NCBI GenBank assembly: GCA_029243025.1
Contig: JAQWSU010000002.1
Span: 228,955-292,954, forward strand
From: Pirellulaceae bacterium
GTDB taxonomy: Bacteria; Planctomycetota; Planctomycetia; Pirellulales; Pirellulaceae
Reading direction: 5' to 3'
DNA length: 64,000 bases
Below are positions 28,438 through 38,720 of this stretch, in pieces (within the stretch, counting starts at the first letter, position 1; every line of letters starts with the position of its first letter). Made by a program: the position numbers and the translations under genes. Below the pieces are notes generated by a model, which was not told the DNA's origin, made no database searches, and saw nothing but the letters and a program-made list of their open reading frames with translations.

Positions 28438-29001
28438 ATGCTTGCTAAGGAAATCAAACCAGGAACTGTCGTCAACTACAACGGCGCGCCTGTCTTGATC
28501 AAGACGGTCACCGTTCAAACCCCGTCTGCGCGGGGTGCAGCGACGTTGTACAAGTTTCGAGGACGCAACCTGGTTGCCAAGCAAAAGGTTGATTTGACGC
28601 TCAAAGGACCAGAGTCTCTCGATGAGGCCGATTTTCAACGGCGCGACGTCAAGCTGATGTATGTCGATGCGGTCGATATGCATCTACTTGACCAAGTTGA
28701 CTTCAACCAGTTTTCACTATCTCTGGAAGATGTCGAAGATGAGCGGCCTTACATCACGGAAGCACTCGAAGGGATGCGGGCGCTGATTTATAACGATCAG
28801 TGTGTCGGCTTGCAGTTGCCGCTGACCGTTGAATTGCTAGTCACCGAATGCGACCCGGGTGTGAAGGGCGATTCTGCGACCAAGCGGTCCAAGCCCGCCA
28901 CACTCGAAACGGGCCTGATCGTTCAGGTGCCGGAGTATCTCGCTCAGGGCGAACGAATTAAGATCGACACACGAAATGGTGAGTATCTATCGCGTGCCTG
29001 A
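28438..29001 (+). CDS. efpL: EF-P-like protein, EfpL/YeiP type
   Basis: This 187-residue protein has the three-domain layout of EF-P. It is the YeiP/EfpL subtype rather than canonical EF-P. The N-terminal loop reads TPSARGAATLYK (29-39), matching the E. coli YeiP loop with Arg (here Arg32) at the tip, in place of the Lys that EpmA modifies. The final domain has KPATLETGLIVQVPEYLAQGERIKIDTRNGEYLSRA-type sequence typical of the family. The role is to relieve ribosome stalling at polyproline and related motifs. No modification enzyme gene is near, which is expected for this unmodified subtype. Confidence 0.9.
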   Translation: MLAKEIKPGTVVNYNGAPVLIKTVTVQTPSARGAATLYKFRGRNLVAKQKVDLTLKGPESLDEADFQRRDVKLMYVDAVDMHLLDQVDFNQFSLSLEDVEDERPYITEALEGMRALIYNDQCVGLQLPLTVELLVTECDPGVKGDSATKRSKPATLETGLIVQVPEYLAQGERIKIDTRNGEYLSRA

Positions 29002-29080
29002 CCCCTGCGGCTTGGTTCGGAAGTCGCCAGGCGATCCAAGAACGAGTATTACCGAGGATGGTTGCTCGCTGAGTTGCGTC

Positions 29081-29314
29081 CTAGAGTCGCGTACCCACTT
29101 CTTCAACCAATTGATCCTCGTCGGGAAACTCACCCGTTTCTAATTTTGAATAGACCAAGTTGTCTCCAAGCGTCAATTCGAAACAGCCTCCGCTCGATGG
29201 TTCGAGTGCGAGTGAGCTGATTTTCTGCTTGTAGGTGCTGAGTAACTTTTCCGCCAGACTGACGGCTTTGGGTTCGTAGTTTCACATTGCGCAGTAGCGT
29301 AAGTGAGCTTTCAT
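29081..29314 (-). CDS. selW: SelW/Rdx-family selenoprotein with UGA-encoded selenocysteine (CxxU)
   Basis: An ATG at 29314 starts a 77-residue frame with one in-frame UGA at codon 11 (29282-29284) and a TAG stop at 29081-29083. Reading UGA as selenocysteine gives LRYCAMUNYEPKAVSLAEKL, then SGGCFELTLGDNLVYSKLET and GEFPDEDQLVEEVG. This is the SelW/Rdx thioredoxin-like family: YCxxU at the first strand, SGGxFE in the middle, and the GEFPD motif near the end. The family acts as small redox proteins. The window encodes SelA, SelB and tRNA-Sec, so decoding is plausible. A hairpin with a GU-containing loop follows the UGA (next entry). A standard gene caller would truncate or miss it. It is convergent with efpL, with an 80-base gap. 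Confidence 0.88.
29253..29266 (-). promoter_or_regulatory. Putative SECIS hairpin
   Basis: On the minus strand, GCCG UCAGUC UGGC forms a 4-bp stem (with one G-U pair) and a six-base loop containing GU. It starts 16 bases after the UGA, within the roughly 16-37 nucleotide range known for bacterial SECIS apical loops. It is a short hairpin judged by eye. Confidence 0.5.
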
Positions 29315-29419
29315 GGTTATCTCCCCAGAATCGGTTGCCCATTGTTTCGGGCTGGTTTTTCGAAAGCAGGACAGAAAACCGCCACGGTGGGCGGTGGCGT
29401 TGTGTGCGATCGAGTTTGC

Positions 29420-29563
29420 CTATCGCTTCTTCTTAGCTCGCTTGGGTGCGGCTTTTTTGGAGACCTTCTTCTTGGCCGAGCTTGTCTTGGATAACTTCTT
29501 TTTGAAGGCTTGGCCCCATCCATCGGCATACTTTTCTGTGGAACCTACACGCACGATTGACAT
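29420..29563 (-). CDS. Small lysine-rich protein
   Basis: The ATG at 29563 follows GAGG at a good distance, giving a 47-residue product that starts MSIVRVGSTEKYADGWGQAF. The C-terminal half is an almost unbroken Lys/Ala/Ser tail (KKKVSKKAAPKRAKKKR), as in histone-H1-like or nucleoid-binding tails. I recall similar small proteins in planctomycetes, but cannot name a family. The longer frame from 29662 has no binding site. It could bind nucleic acid; that is inference from composition. Confidence 0.6.
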   Translation of the reverse strand: MSIVRVGSTEKYADGWGQAFKKKLSKTSSAKKKVSKKAAPKRAKKKR

Positions 29564-29775
29564 TTTCGTTGTACCTCTATAAGTGACGAGCGATACGGTC
29601 AGGAACCCGAACTGGTTGCTCCCGATTTCATCTGTGGTAACCGAACCGAGTTTGAGGGTCAAGCCGCTTAAGCCCAGTAATCGGACATCTGTTGGCTTAG
29701 GTTGAATGAATCATGGCCGAAACTCCCGTGATCGTGAGAGTCCGCCTCTTGCCAGCGGGCAGAGGCGAGCATCGA

Positions 29776-31449
29776 TTAACGCTGCAGTCGCTTGTACTTG
29801 AAACGCTGAGGATCAGTTGATCGGGCCCCCACGCGTTCCCGCCGCTGTTTTTCATAGGTTTCAAAGTTTCCTTCACACCAGTGAATGTAGGCATCGCCTT
29901 CGAAGGCCAGAATGTGTGTCGCAATTCGATCAAGGAACCATCGATCATGACTGATTACGACCACGCATCCCACAAAATTCAGGATCGCTTCTTCCAGGGC
30001 CCTTAACGTGTCGACGTCGAGGTCATTGGTTGGTTCGTCAAGCAAAAGCACATTGCATCCCTGCCTCAAGAGCTTCGCCAGATGGACACGATTTCGTTCA
30101 CCACCCGATAGGGTACCCACCGTCCGCTCTTGATCGGAACCGCGGAAATTGAAACGAGAGACGTACGCGCGGGCATTGATTTGACGTCCTCCCATCTGCA
30201 ACGTGTCATGACCACCCGATATCTCTTCAAAGACAGTCGCCCCATCGGCCAGTGAGTCGCGCGACTGGTCGACATAGCCGAGTTCCACGGTCGATCCGAT
30301 TCGCAAGACTCCGTTTGTCGGTTCCTGTTCGCCCGTGAGCATGCGGAATAAGGTAGTTTTTCCCGCTCCATTGGCTCCGATGACTCCAACAATGCCCCCT
30401 GGTGGTAGGCGGAAATTGAGGTCTTCGATCAACAGTTGATCGTCAAATGATTTGCTGACATGCTCTGCCTCGGCAACCAAATCTCCCAAATGTTGACCGG
30501 GTGGAATCTGGATTTCGAAATCTTCGGGGCGTTCCTCGAATTCAGCAGATGAGAGCTGCTCGTAGGCTTTGATACGAGCCTTGTTCTTGGCCTGTCGGGC
30601 CCGCGGGGCCATTCGAATCCACTCCAATTCACGCTGCAATGACTTCTGTCTCGCGCTGACTGACTTTTCTTCCGCCGCCAATCGAGCCTGTTTTTGATCG
30701 AGCCAAGAGGAGTAATTTCCTTCCCAGGGGATGCCTCGACCACGGTCGAGTTCAAGGATCCAGCCTGCCACGTTGTCGAGGAAATAACGATCATGCGTGA
30801 CTGCGACAACGGTGCCCGGGTAGTCGGCAAGGTGTCGCTCAAGCCAGGCAACCGCTTCGGCATCCAGGTGATTAGTTGGCTCGTCGAGCAATAACAAATC
30901 GGGTTGTTCGAGGAGGATTTTGCACAGTGCAACCCGCCGCCGCTCGCCACCGGACAAGCTCTCGACATCGGCGTCTCCGGGGGGCAAGTTCATCGCATCC
31001 ATCGCAACTTCTACTTGACGGTCGAGATCCCAAAGATTGCCGGCGTCAATCTTGTCCTGAACTCGCGATAATTCGTCGCACAGCTTCTCCATTTCTTCCG
31101 CTTCGATCGGCTCACCCAGTTTGGCATTTATTTCGTTGAAGCGATCTAAAAGTTGTCGCTTTTCCTGGACAGCCTGAAGCACGTTGCCGAACACGTCCGT
31201 GCTGGAATCAAGTTGCGGTTCCTGGGACAGGTAACCGACGGTGAACCCTTCTGTCAATCGAGCTTCACCGTCAAAATCCGTATCCAGGCCGGCCATGATT
31301 TTGAGCAGGGTGCTTTTGCCAGCACCATTGCGTCCTAAAACGCCAATTTTCGCTCCCGGATAGAACGCTAGCCAGATGTCAGCGAGCACCTCTCGAGGGC
31401 CATGCTTCTTGGTCAAATTGGCAATGGAGTAGATATATTTGTCGCCCAT
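29776..31449 (-). CDS. ettA: Energy-dependent translational throttle protein EttA (ABC-F)
   Basis: ABC-F proteins are soluble ATPases that bind the ribosomal E site and gate translation by energy status. Two ABC domains are present. The first has [21 protein letters not shown] and [13 protein letters not shown]. The second has [21 protein letters not shown] and [11 protein letters not shown]. Between them lies the linker rich in Arg/Lys ([27 protein letters not shown]), typical of EttA. AAGGAA precedes a double ATG; the ATG at 31449 has the better spacing, giving 557 residues. The frame is open upstream to 31905, but that part has no protein character and overlaps a candidate non-coding RNA region. 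Confidence 0.95.
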   Translation of the reverse strand: MGDKYIYSIANLTKKHGPREVLADIWLAFYPGAKIGVLGRNGAGKSTLLKIMAGLDTDFDGEARLTEGFTVGYLSQEPQLDSSTDVFGNVLQAVQEKRQLLDRFNEINAKLGEPIEAEEMEKLCDELSRVQDKIDAGNLWDLDRQVEVAMDAMNLPPGDADVESLSGGERRRVALCKILLEQPDLLLLDEPTNHLDAEAVAWLERHLADYPGTVVAVTHDRYFLDNVAGWILELDRGRGIPWEGNYSSWLDQKQARLAAEEKSVSARQKSLQRELEWIRMAPRARQAKNKARIKAYEQLSSAEFEERPEDFEIQIPPGQHLGDLVAEAEHVSKSFDDQLLIEDLNFRLPPGGIVGVIGANGAGKTTLFRMLTGEQEPTNGVLRIGSTVELGYVDQSRDSLADGATVFEEISGGHDTLQMGGRQINARAYVSRFNFRGSDQERTVGTLSGGERNRVHLAKLLRQGCNVLLLDEPTNDLDVDTLRALEEAILNFVGCVVVISHDRWFLDRIATHILAFEGDAYIHWCEGNFETYEKQRRERVGARSTDPQRFKYKRLQR

Positions 31450-31476
31450 CATTTCCTTCTTGAATGTTTGCGGAAA

Positions 31477-31502
31477 GCGGTCGGTTTCAGCGGTCGGTTT
31501 CA
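31477..31502. repeat. 13-bp tandem duplication
   Basis: GCGGTCGGTTTCA occurs twice in direct succession (31477-31489, 31490-31502), just upstream of the ettA start. It is a short slippage-type duplication. Confidence 0.9.
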
Positions 31503-31559
31503 GCGGATGTGAAGCTTTAACGCCTGGGTACCCTCTTCCGAATGTTCCTGGTGTGCGCT

Positions 31560-31761
31560 GCGTAACGAAAAATTTGACGTGATGGATCGTAGGTAGACGA
31601 TGTCTGGTGTGAAAGCTCACCCTTGGTTTGCCCGCCGCTCCTGGTGAAACGGATCGAGCCTCCTCGTACTGCAACGGCTCGCCCCGCCAACCATCCGGTT
31701 TTCCGGGAGCACCATCCCTGCCGCAAGCACAGCTGTTCCCCGCAGCTGTGCTTGTTTTTTT
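31560..31761 (+). ncRNA. Candidate non-coding RNA (5' end unknown)
   Basis: This plus-strand stretch ends with a textbook intrinsic terminator but has no plus-strand gene upstream for almost 2.7 kb, and no coding potential of its own. Several local hairpins can be drawn by eye. I compared it with 6S, RNase P, SRP and tmRNA core motifs from memory and found none. The 5' boundary is a guess. It could also be antisense to the ettA leader. Confidence 0.35.
31724..31761 (+). terminator. Strong intrinsic terminator with 12-bp perfect stem
   Basis: CAAGCACAGCTG (31724-31735) pairs perfectly with CAGCTGTGCTTG (31743-31754) around a seven-base loop and is followed by seven T. It is oriented for plus-strand transcription. 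Confidence 0.85.
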
Positions 31762-32320
31762 GATTTGAGTGCTGAAGTCAATCATCCTACGATTTTCGTG
31801 CTCAGTTGTGGAGGTGGTTGGAGGGCTTTGAGGAAATCCATCTCTCGAAACGACGCGGTTGAAGGGACTTAGATGAGAGTCAACGCGCAATTCAAGCGGC
31901 GTCAACCCATCGGATTGAGATCAATGGCTCGATTCACGGCTTCGACTGCATTAATGCTCTCTTTTGACGAATACGAGGGTGTCAAAAATGAGAAGCAAAT
32001 CGGTTGTCGCTGACGGAAACGAACCACTTGTGTGATGAATTCTGGATGGATCCGCGGGCTTTTTGCCGATTCAATCGCATCTTGGTTTTCGTTGCCGGCC
32101 CGTGTTGTCCACGGACATTGTTTTTTTAAACCGAACCCTGTCGGTTGAGATTCGGATTTGTTGACGCCAGGCAGCCGTAGCCATAGAATCCGGATCGCCA
32201 CTGACCGTCTTCATTGGGTGAGAGATCAAGGCCTTCTCACTTCATGAACGTCCCATTCAAGTTGATTGTCAATCAAACGGAGATTGATCTCCGTAGCGAA
32301 CGAGCGGGGAGGACACCGGG

Positions 32321-32764
32321 ATGGATCAAGACACGGTCGGTCGACCGATGGAGATTCTGCTGGTCGAAGACAGCCTGGCCGATGCCAAGTTGGCGATTGA
32401 GGCATTGCGACGCGGCGATATCAAGCACCGCCTCACGCTAGTTCGGGATGGTGAAGAGGCGTTAGAGTTTCTTCAGCAGGAATCTCGTTTTACACACGCT
32501 CCTCAACCCGATTTGGTGTTGTTAGACCTCCATTTGCCAAAGCGTGATGGTCGCGACGTTTTGACGGCGATACGCTCTGAATTGGATTTCAAGCAGATAC
32601 CCGTCGTGATCTTAACGGCCTCCAAGGCCCATGAGGACTTGGTGCGAAGCGAGCTTTTGCAGGTTGATGCCTACATGGTGAAACCGGTCGACCTCGAGAA
32701 ATTTGTCGAACTTGTACGTCAGTTACGACATTTTTGGCACGCCGACGTGATTCTGCCGACGTGA
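32321..32764 (+). CDS. Stand-alone response regulator (CheY/Rcp1-like receiver)
   Basis: A 147-residue single receiver domain with no output domain. It starts MEILLVEDSLADAKLAIEAL, where the acidic pocket is VEDS. The phosphoacceptor Asp is in LVLLDLHLPKRDG, the conserved Thr/Ser in VVILTASKA, and the conserved Lys in YMVKPVD. The extra charged loop (FLQQESRFTHAPQP) is typical of Rcp1-like phytochrome-associated response regulators. No histidine kinase is nearby, so its partner is elsewhere. It is convergent with guaA with a 19-base gap. Confidence 0.9.
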   Translation: MDQDTVGRPMEILLVEDSLADAKLAIEALRRGDIKHRLTLVRDGEEALEFLQQESRFTHAPQPDLVLLDLHLPKRDGRDVLTAIRSELDFKQIPVVILTASKAHEDLVRSELLQVDAYMVKPVDLEKFVELVRQLRHFWHADVILPT

Positions 32765-32783
32765 TTCGGCTCTCGTTGACCGC

Positions 32784-34367
32784 TTACTCCCACTCGATGG
32801 TGGCAGGTGGCTTGGTGCTGATGTCATAGCTGACTCGATTGACACCTTTGACCTCGTTGATTACGCGAGTCGAAATCCGAGCCAACAGATCATAGGGAAG
32901 TCGCGACCAGTCGGCCGTCATGAAGTCATCCGTATCAACACAGCGAATGACGGCCGCATTTTCATAGGTTCGAGCATCGCCCATGACGCCCACGCTCTGT
33001 ACCGGTAGCAGGACGGCAAAGGCCTGGGCCGTTTGTTGGTAGAGGCCTGCCTGTTTGATTTCTGTGACGACGATATGGTCGGCATGTCGGAGCGTCTCAA
33101 GTCGTTCCTTGGTCACTTCGCCCAGACAACGGACGGCTAGACCTGGACCGGGAAACGGATGTCGCCAAACAATTTCTTGTGGGACTCCGAGTTCTTCTCC
33201 CAATCGTCGGACTTCGTCTTTGAATAAATCCCTGAGTGGTTCGATGAGTTCGAATCCTAGGTTTTCAGGCAGTCCCCCCACGTTGTGATGTGTTTTGATT
33301 GTGGCGGCAGGCCCATCTTTTGCAGCGCCACTTTCAATTACATCCGGGTAAAGCGTGCCTTGTGCCAGAAAACGGGCGTTATCAATACCAGCCGCTTCTT
33401 TTTCGAAGCAATGAATGAACTCATGACCGATTCGCTTTCGCTTTTCCTGGGGATCTTCGATGCCCGATAGAGCCGTCAGGAATTCTTTCTCAGCTTTGAT
33501 CACATGGAGATCTGTTTTGAAATGGTTCGAAAATTCTTTGATGACGGCTTCTGCTTCATTCATTCGCAGCAACCCATTGTCGACCAAAATGCAGGAAAGT
33601 TGCGAGCCTAACGCTTGGTAGAGCAAAGCGGCTACGACGGACGAATCGACACCGCCTGATAAGCCACAAATGACGCGGGAGTCCCCGACCGTTTCTCGGA
33701 TGGTTTCGATCGTTTCACGCGCAAAATCGCCCAGTTTCCAGGTGCCACTACACTCGCAAACCGAGACGAGAAAGTTTCTCAGCACGGTCTTTCCTAAAGC
33801 GGTGTGCGTTACTTCTGGATGAAATTGAAGTCCAAATACTGGAAGGTCTCGGTGGCGGACTGCGGCAATCGGACAGGTATCGGTCTGAGCCAGGGGAATG
33901 AAGTTGGATGAAACTTGAGCTACCTGGTCTCCATGACTCATCCAAACGTCTGTCTCGGTGGGCAAGCCGTCGAAAAGGCCTGCCGACTCGTTGATGCGAC
34001 AGCGAGCGCGGCCGTATTCTCGAGCGGGGGCGTTTTTAACTTCTCCGCCCAGCGCGTCGCAGGCCAGCTGCATCCCGTAGCAAATTCCCAAAATGGGGAT
34101 GCCCATGTCAAAAATGGCCGAATTGCACTTCGGAGCCCCTGTTTCGTAGACGCTTGAAGGGCCGCCGGACAGAATCAGACCTCGTGGTGCATGTTCTCTG
34201 ATTCGTTCAGGTGCAATGTCGTGTCGGACGATTTCACAGTAGACGTTTTGTTCACGAACGCGGCGAGCGATCAGTTGGGCATACTGTGAACCAAAATCCA
34301 ATACGAGGACTCGTTCTTGAGCGATCCTGGGGCCAGCCGTTTGATTTGTCGATGAGGCCGTGCTCAT
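32784..34367 (-). CDS. guaA: GMP synthase (glutamine-hydrolysing)
   Basis: This 527-residue protein is full length. It converts XMP to GMP with glutamine and ATP. The N-terminal class-I glutaminase domain has [16 protein letters not shown], the nucleophile elbow GICYGMQ and FHPEVTHT. The ATP-pyrophosphatase domain has [16 protein letters not shown]. The dimerisation domain ends [10 protein letters not shown], the conserved C-terminus. The ATG at 34367 begins with a short Ser/Thr-rich extension before the first strand. Its pathway partner guaB is elsewhere in the window. Confidence 0.97.
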   Translation of the reverse strand: MSTASSTNQTAGPRIAQERVLVLDFGSQYAQLIARRVREQNVYCEIVRHDIAPERIREHAPRGLILSGGPSSVYETGAPKCNSAIFDMGIPILGICYGMQLACDALGGEVKNAPAREYGRARCRINESAGLFDGLPTETDVWMSHGDQVAQVSSNFIPLAQTDTCPIAAVRHRDLPVFGLQFHPEVTHTALGKTVLRNFLVSVCECSGTWKLGDFARETIETIRETVGDSRVICGLSGGVDSSVVAALLYQALGSQLSCILVDNGLLRMNEAEAVIKEFSNHFKTDLHVIKAEKEFLTALSGIEDPQEKRKRIGHEFIHCFEKEAAGIDNARFLAQGTLYPDVIESGAAKDGPAATIKTHHNVGGLPENLGFELIEPLRDLFKDEVRRLGEELGVPQEIVWRHPFPGPGLAVRCLGEVTKERLETLRHADHIVVTEIKQAGLYQQTAQAFAVLLPVQSVGVMGDARTYENAAVIRCVDTDDFMTADWSRLPYDLLARISTRVINEVKGVNRVSYDISTKPPATIEWE

Positions 34368-34666
34368 GGGGCCGTCCTTTGCTGTCAGGTGTCCGAACAG
34401 ACACCGATCGGTTCCGGTTTCAAACCCCGGATTATAAGAATCGAGACCATCTGTCGCCAGTAGCAGCAGGGGGCTGACCGTCTTGAAGCAATCGTAATTC
34501 CTCGTATAGTCACGACTTGGTTGACCTCAAACGCTTTCTCACGGTCGACTTGCGAATCGTGCCACATCCGCTTGGTGTGATGCTGGAATCGGGTAGGTTT
34601 TGAGCTTTTCTTGATCGAAAACTGGCCCTTTTTATTGAATTTATGGCGCAGAAAAGAGGAAATCCC

Positions 34667-35440
34667 GTGCAGATTCTCTTGACCAACGACGATGGCATCT
34701 ATGCACCCGGCCTAGCTGCAATGGAGCGTGAATTACGAAAAATTGGAGATGTGTGTGTTGTTGCACCGGCCACCGAGCAGAGCGGCGTGGGCCATTCCAT
34801 TACCTTTTTGAGTCCCTTGATTGCTCGGGAGGTATTTGAGGCGGACCGTCACCGAGGTTGGGCTGTGGAAGGGAGTCCGGCGGATTGTGTGAAAATCGGC
34901 GTTTTTGAATTTTGTCCCCGCAAGCCTGACTTGGTTGTAAGCGGCATTAACGGTGGTTTGAATGCCGGGATCAACGTGCTCTATTCGGGCACGGTTGCAG
35001 CGGCGATCGAAGGCGCTTTTTTTGGAATCACCAGCATCGCCGTTTCGCTGGAACATGACGAGCATGCTCAGTTCGATCGAGCAGCGGAGATGGCTCGTGG
35101 AATTATCGAACAACTGTTGCAGCAGAAGAGAGCTTCCCAACAACTGTTCAATTTGAATTTTCCCACCGCGGCCATGGACGAACCCAAAGGCCTGCGTGTG
35201 GTTCCGATGGGGGTCGAACGCTACGGCGAATTGTATATCAAACGTCAAGATCCCAAGGGGCGGGACTACTTTTGGGCTACCAATGATCCGCCGCCTAAGC
35301 CGTCGGAAAACGACACTGACTTGACATGTCTGGCGGAGGGGTACGCGACGCTGACATCCTTGGATTACGATCTTACCAAATTTGATATGCAGCGAGAAAT
35401 GCATGACTGGGAGATCGTCTTGCCCGAACAAAAACGCTGA
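34667..35440 (+). CDS. surE: 5'-nucleotidase SurE
   Basis: The chosen start is GTG at 34667, preceded by GAGGA six bases upstream. It gives MQILLTNDDGIYAPGL, the usual SurE N-terminus. A longer frame from ATG at 34643 adds eight residues without a binding site. SurE is a metal-dependent phosphatase of nucleoside 5'- and 3'-monophosphates. Family motifs: TNDDG, TEQSGVGHSIT, VEGSPADCVKIG, VVSGINGGLNAG and YSGTVAAAIEG. The product is 257 residues, normal for the family. It is divergent from guaA. Confidence 0.93.
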   Translation: MQILLTNDDGIYAPGLAAMERELRKIGDVCVVAPATEQSGVGHSITFLSPLIAREVFEADRHRGWAVEGSPADCVKIGVFEFCPRKPDLVVSGINGGLNAGINVLYSGTVAAAIEGAFFGITSIAVSLEHDEHAQFDRAAEMARGIIEQLLQQKRASQQLFNLNFPTAAMDEPKGLRVVPMGVERYGELYIKRQDPKGRDYFWATNDPPPKPSENDTDLTCLAEGYATLTSLDYDLTKFDMQREMHDWEIVLPEQKR

Positions 35441-35476
35441 GATAAGCCTCTCCTCGTTTGAGTCTCGGCAATGGCG

Positions 35477-36019
35477 TCATTGGCCGATTCCCCGACGCGG
35501 ATCCTGCAATTGATAGCTGCGGATTTTCCAGCTGTTACCTTTTTTACGCAGTTGCACGACCACATACCGAGGCACGATCTGACGTCCCCATCTTTCACGA
35601 CGGTCGGTCGCTGTCGCGACCGCGTTGAAGGAAGCTTCGCCGCTCACCAATCCGTTTCGTCGTGTGACGGTTGCTTGGAAATTACGCTTGATCGTCACCT
35701 TTTCGATTTGGGCTGTTTGCAACAAGACGCGGACGTCATCCGCCAATTGTGGGTTGTCGGATGAAAAGTGGGCGACGACGGCGTCGATGTTGTTCGCTTC
35801 AACTTGTTTGGCGATCGTGTCGATTGTCTGCCGGATCTGTTCCGATTCCGTGACCACTAGTGCTTGAATCACCAGCCAACCAGAGGTGATGGCGACCACC
35901 ATCAGGCATCCGAGCAAAGCACGACCTGAACGGGTCTGTGTCCAAATCGCGGTAGCGATTGCGAATAGTAAGGCACCGACAAACAACGGTACCGCGGGTT
36001 GTTCGAACATCCAATTCAT
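35477..36019 (-). CDS. Membrane protein with NTF2-like/periplasmic domain, unknown function
   Basis: The ATG at 36019 gives 180 residues. Two membrane helices lie at the N-terminus (LFVGALLFAIATAIW and LLGCLMVVAITSGWLVIQ). The rest is a soluble domain with IRQTIDTIAKQVEANNIDAVVAHFSSDNPQLADDVRVLL, which has the helix-then-strand feel of a SnoaL/NTF2-like fold. It continues with strands such as TIKRNFQATVTRRN. The domain assignment is a suspicion. It is downstream of the two-helix membrane gene at 36113-36460 on the same strand, so the two are probably cotranscribed. Confidence 0.65.
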   Translation of the reverse strand: MNWMFEQPAVPLFVGALLFAIATAIWTQTRSGRALLGCLMVVAITSGWLVIQALVVTESEQIRQTIDTIAKQVEANNIDAVVAHFSSDNPQLADDVRVLLQTAQIEKVTIKRNFQATVTRRNGLVSGEASFNAVATATDRRERWGRQIVPRYVVVQLRKKGNSWKIRSYQLQDPRRGIGQ

Positions 36020-36112
36020 GCTGTCCACCCAGACTGCACTGTTGCGGATTTACGCCCCTCTGCTTCTCCCCTGCCCCGTCTGCTTTCGTCGGTCTGCGTT
36101 GACGAGGTCAAA

Positions 36113-36460
36113 CTAGTCGGCACGTTTGCGGCCGCGAAATCGCTGCCACCATAATCCGCTCCAACCCACAACGAGCAGAATTCCTGCAATCAAGAAAAGG
36201 GGGTCAAGTGAAATGATCATATTGTCGACCGTTGACGGTTCGACTGGGCCGTCCGCACCCGAAACGGCTTGTCCTGCGCTCTGACGGGCTGAAAATTGAC
36301 GCTCAATCTGAGATTGTCGCCGGCCGTATTTCGGGCTGCTCAGATAGAGTGCGATTAGGGCCGCTGTGCCAAACAGATAGACCCAGAACCAAATCGAATC
36401 AGTGAAACTTTCGGGCTTGCGCTCGGATGCTTCGTTGGTGGGAGGCACGTCAGACATCAT
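36113..36460 (-). CDS. Small two-TM membrane protein
   Basis: The start is one of two adjacent ATG codons (36460 or 36457) preceded by GGAAG. It encodes about 115 residues. Helix 1 (WFWVYLFGTAALIALYL) follows an acidic N-terminus. A polar loop of about 40 residues (QSQIERQFSARQSAG) precedes helix 2 (PLFLIAGILLVVGWSGLWW), with a basic C-terminus. No family is recognised. It lies between eno and the next membrane protein on the same strand. Confidence 0.6.
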   Translation of the reverse strand: MMSDVPPTNEASERKPESFTDSIWFWVYLFGTAALIALYLSSPKYGRRQSQIERQFSARQSAGQAVSGADGPVEPSTVDNMIISLDPLFLIAGILLVVGWSGLWWQRFRGRKRAD

Positions 36461-36547
36461 TACTTCCGCGGGCACCATCGGTTTGCATGTCCGATGGTGC
36501 GGCTGCCCTGTGACTTGTCACGAGTCGGAGATGGGTTTGTTTTCGGG

Positions 36548-37900
<1,353 letters not shown>

Positions 37901-38108
37901 TTATCGGTTCGGTAAGAAAATCGGGATGCGCGAGGCTCAAGGATCGCTGTTCGACACCCTATTCGCGACTTATTTTGCCCGATTCGACAATTGTTTTCTA
38001 GGTGACGCATCCACGTGTTGCGAAATCTCCCCGAGAGTTTCACAATTGGCGGGGGACGTCGGTGGCAGGGCGAATTAAGATTCGAGCGTGAAAAGGGGCT
38101 AGATTTCG

Positions 38109-38711
38109 ATGTTTGCGGGAATTGTGGAGGAGTTAGGACGCATTGTCGAGGTTCGGCCCGATAAGCCTGGGTGTCGGCTGGTGGTTGACGTCGATACGGT
38201 TCTGGGCGGCACGGGGATTGGGGACAGTATTTCCATCAACGGTTGTTGCCTCACCGTGGTCAAGATGGATGGTCCGCGTCTGGAATTTGATGCGGGGCCT
38301 GAGACACTGCAAAAAACCAATCTTGGAGAACTTGCGGCGGGCTCGCAAGTCAATCTGGAACGATCTCTTGCGATCGGAGATCGACTTGGAGGTCACTTTG
38401 TGACCGGCCATGTGGATGCGGTTGGACAAGTCGATGAACGGGTTGACGATAAAGATTGGTCAACGTTTTGGTTTCGGGTACCGGCCGAATTGACCCGGCA
38501 AATGGCTTCCAAGGGATCCGTTGCCGTCGATGGAATCAGCCTGACTTTGGTCGATGTGACCGATGACCGCTTTAGTGTTGCCCTGATTCCTCATACATTG
38601 CAGGTTACGACATTGGGTAAAAAGAAGTTGGCTGACAGTGTGAATATCGAAACAGATCTGCTGGCGAAGTATGTTCAGCAGCAACTGACCGGAGAGGAAC
38701 CGTTATCGTAA
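38109..38711 (+). CDS. ribE: Riboflavin synthase alpha chain
   Basis: This 200-residue protein begins MFAGIVEELGRI, the family signature (MFTGI). It has two lumazine-binding domains in tandem: SISINGCCLTVV with LGELAAGSQVNLERSL, and SVAVDGISLTLVDV with LADSVNIETDLLAKYV. It joins two molecules of dimethyl-ribityllumazine to riboflavin plus a by-product. An AGGGG region lies about 10 bases upstream of the ATG. I looked for an FMN riboswitch upstream and do not see its conserved core. rsmA follows nine bases downstream and is probably cotranscribed. Confidence 0.95.
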   Translation: MFAGIVEELGRIVEVRPDKPGCRLVVDVDTVLGGTGIGDSISINGCCLTVVKMDGPRLEFDAGPETLQKTNLGELAAGSQVNLERSLAIGDRLGGHFVTGHVDAVGQVDERVDDKDWSTFWFRVPAELTRQMASKGSVAVDGISLTLVDVTDDRFSVALIPHTLQVTTLGKKKLADSVNIETDLLAKYVQQQLTGEEPLS

Positions 38712-38720
38712 CGGAGATTT

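Larger units (their letters stand above)
31453..32320. other. Long intergenic region with candidate structured RNA
   Basis: About 870 bases separate ettA (minus) from a response regulator (plus). A 13-bp tandem repeat lies at 31477-31502, and a strong terminator-like hairpin at 31724-31761 on the plus strand. The plus-strand sequence between them contains several small hairpins, for example CGAGCC/GGCTCG, CCGG-tttt-CCGG and GGTG/CACC. There is no credible open reading frame. A minus-strand frame at 31902-32201 lacks a binding site and known similarity. Confidence 0.5.

Noticed and set aside
29130..29342. Minus-strand frame of 70 residues overlapping the SelW gene
   Set aside because: It is a shadow frame; the SelW-family frame across UGA explains the sequence.
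31450..31905. N-terminal extension of ettA
   Set aside because: No protein character, no conserved EttA sequence; a good binding site exists at the internal start.
31902..32201. Minus-strand frame of 99 residues
   Set aside because: No binding site, no recognisable pattern.
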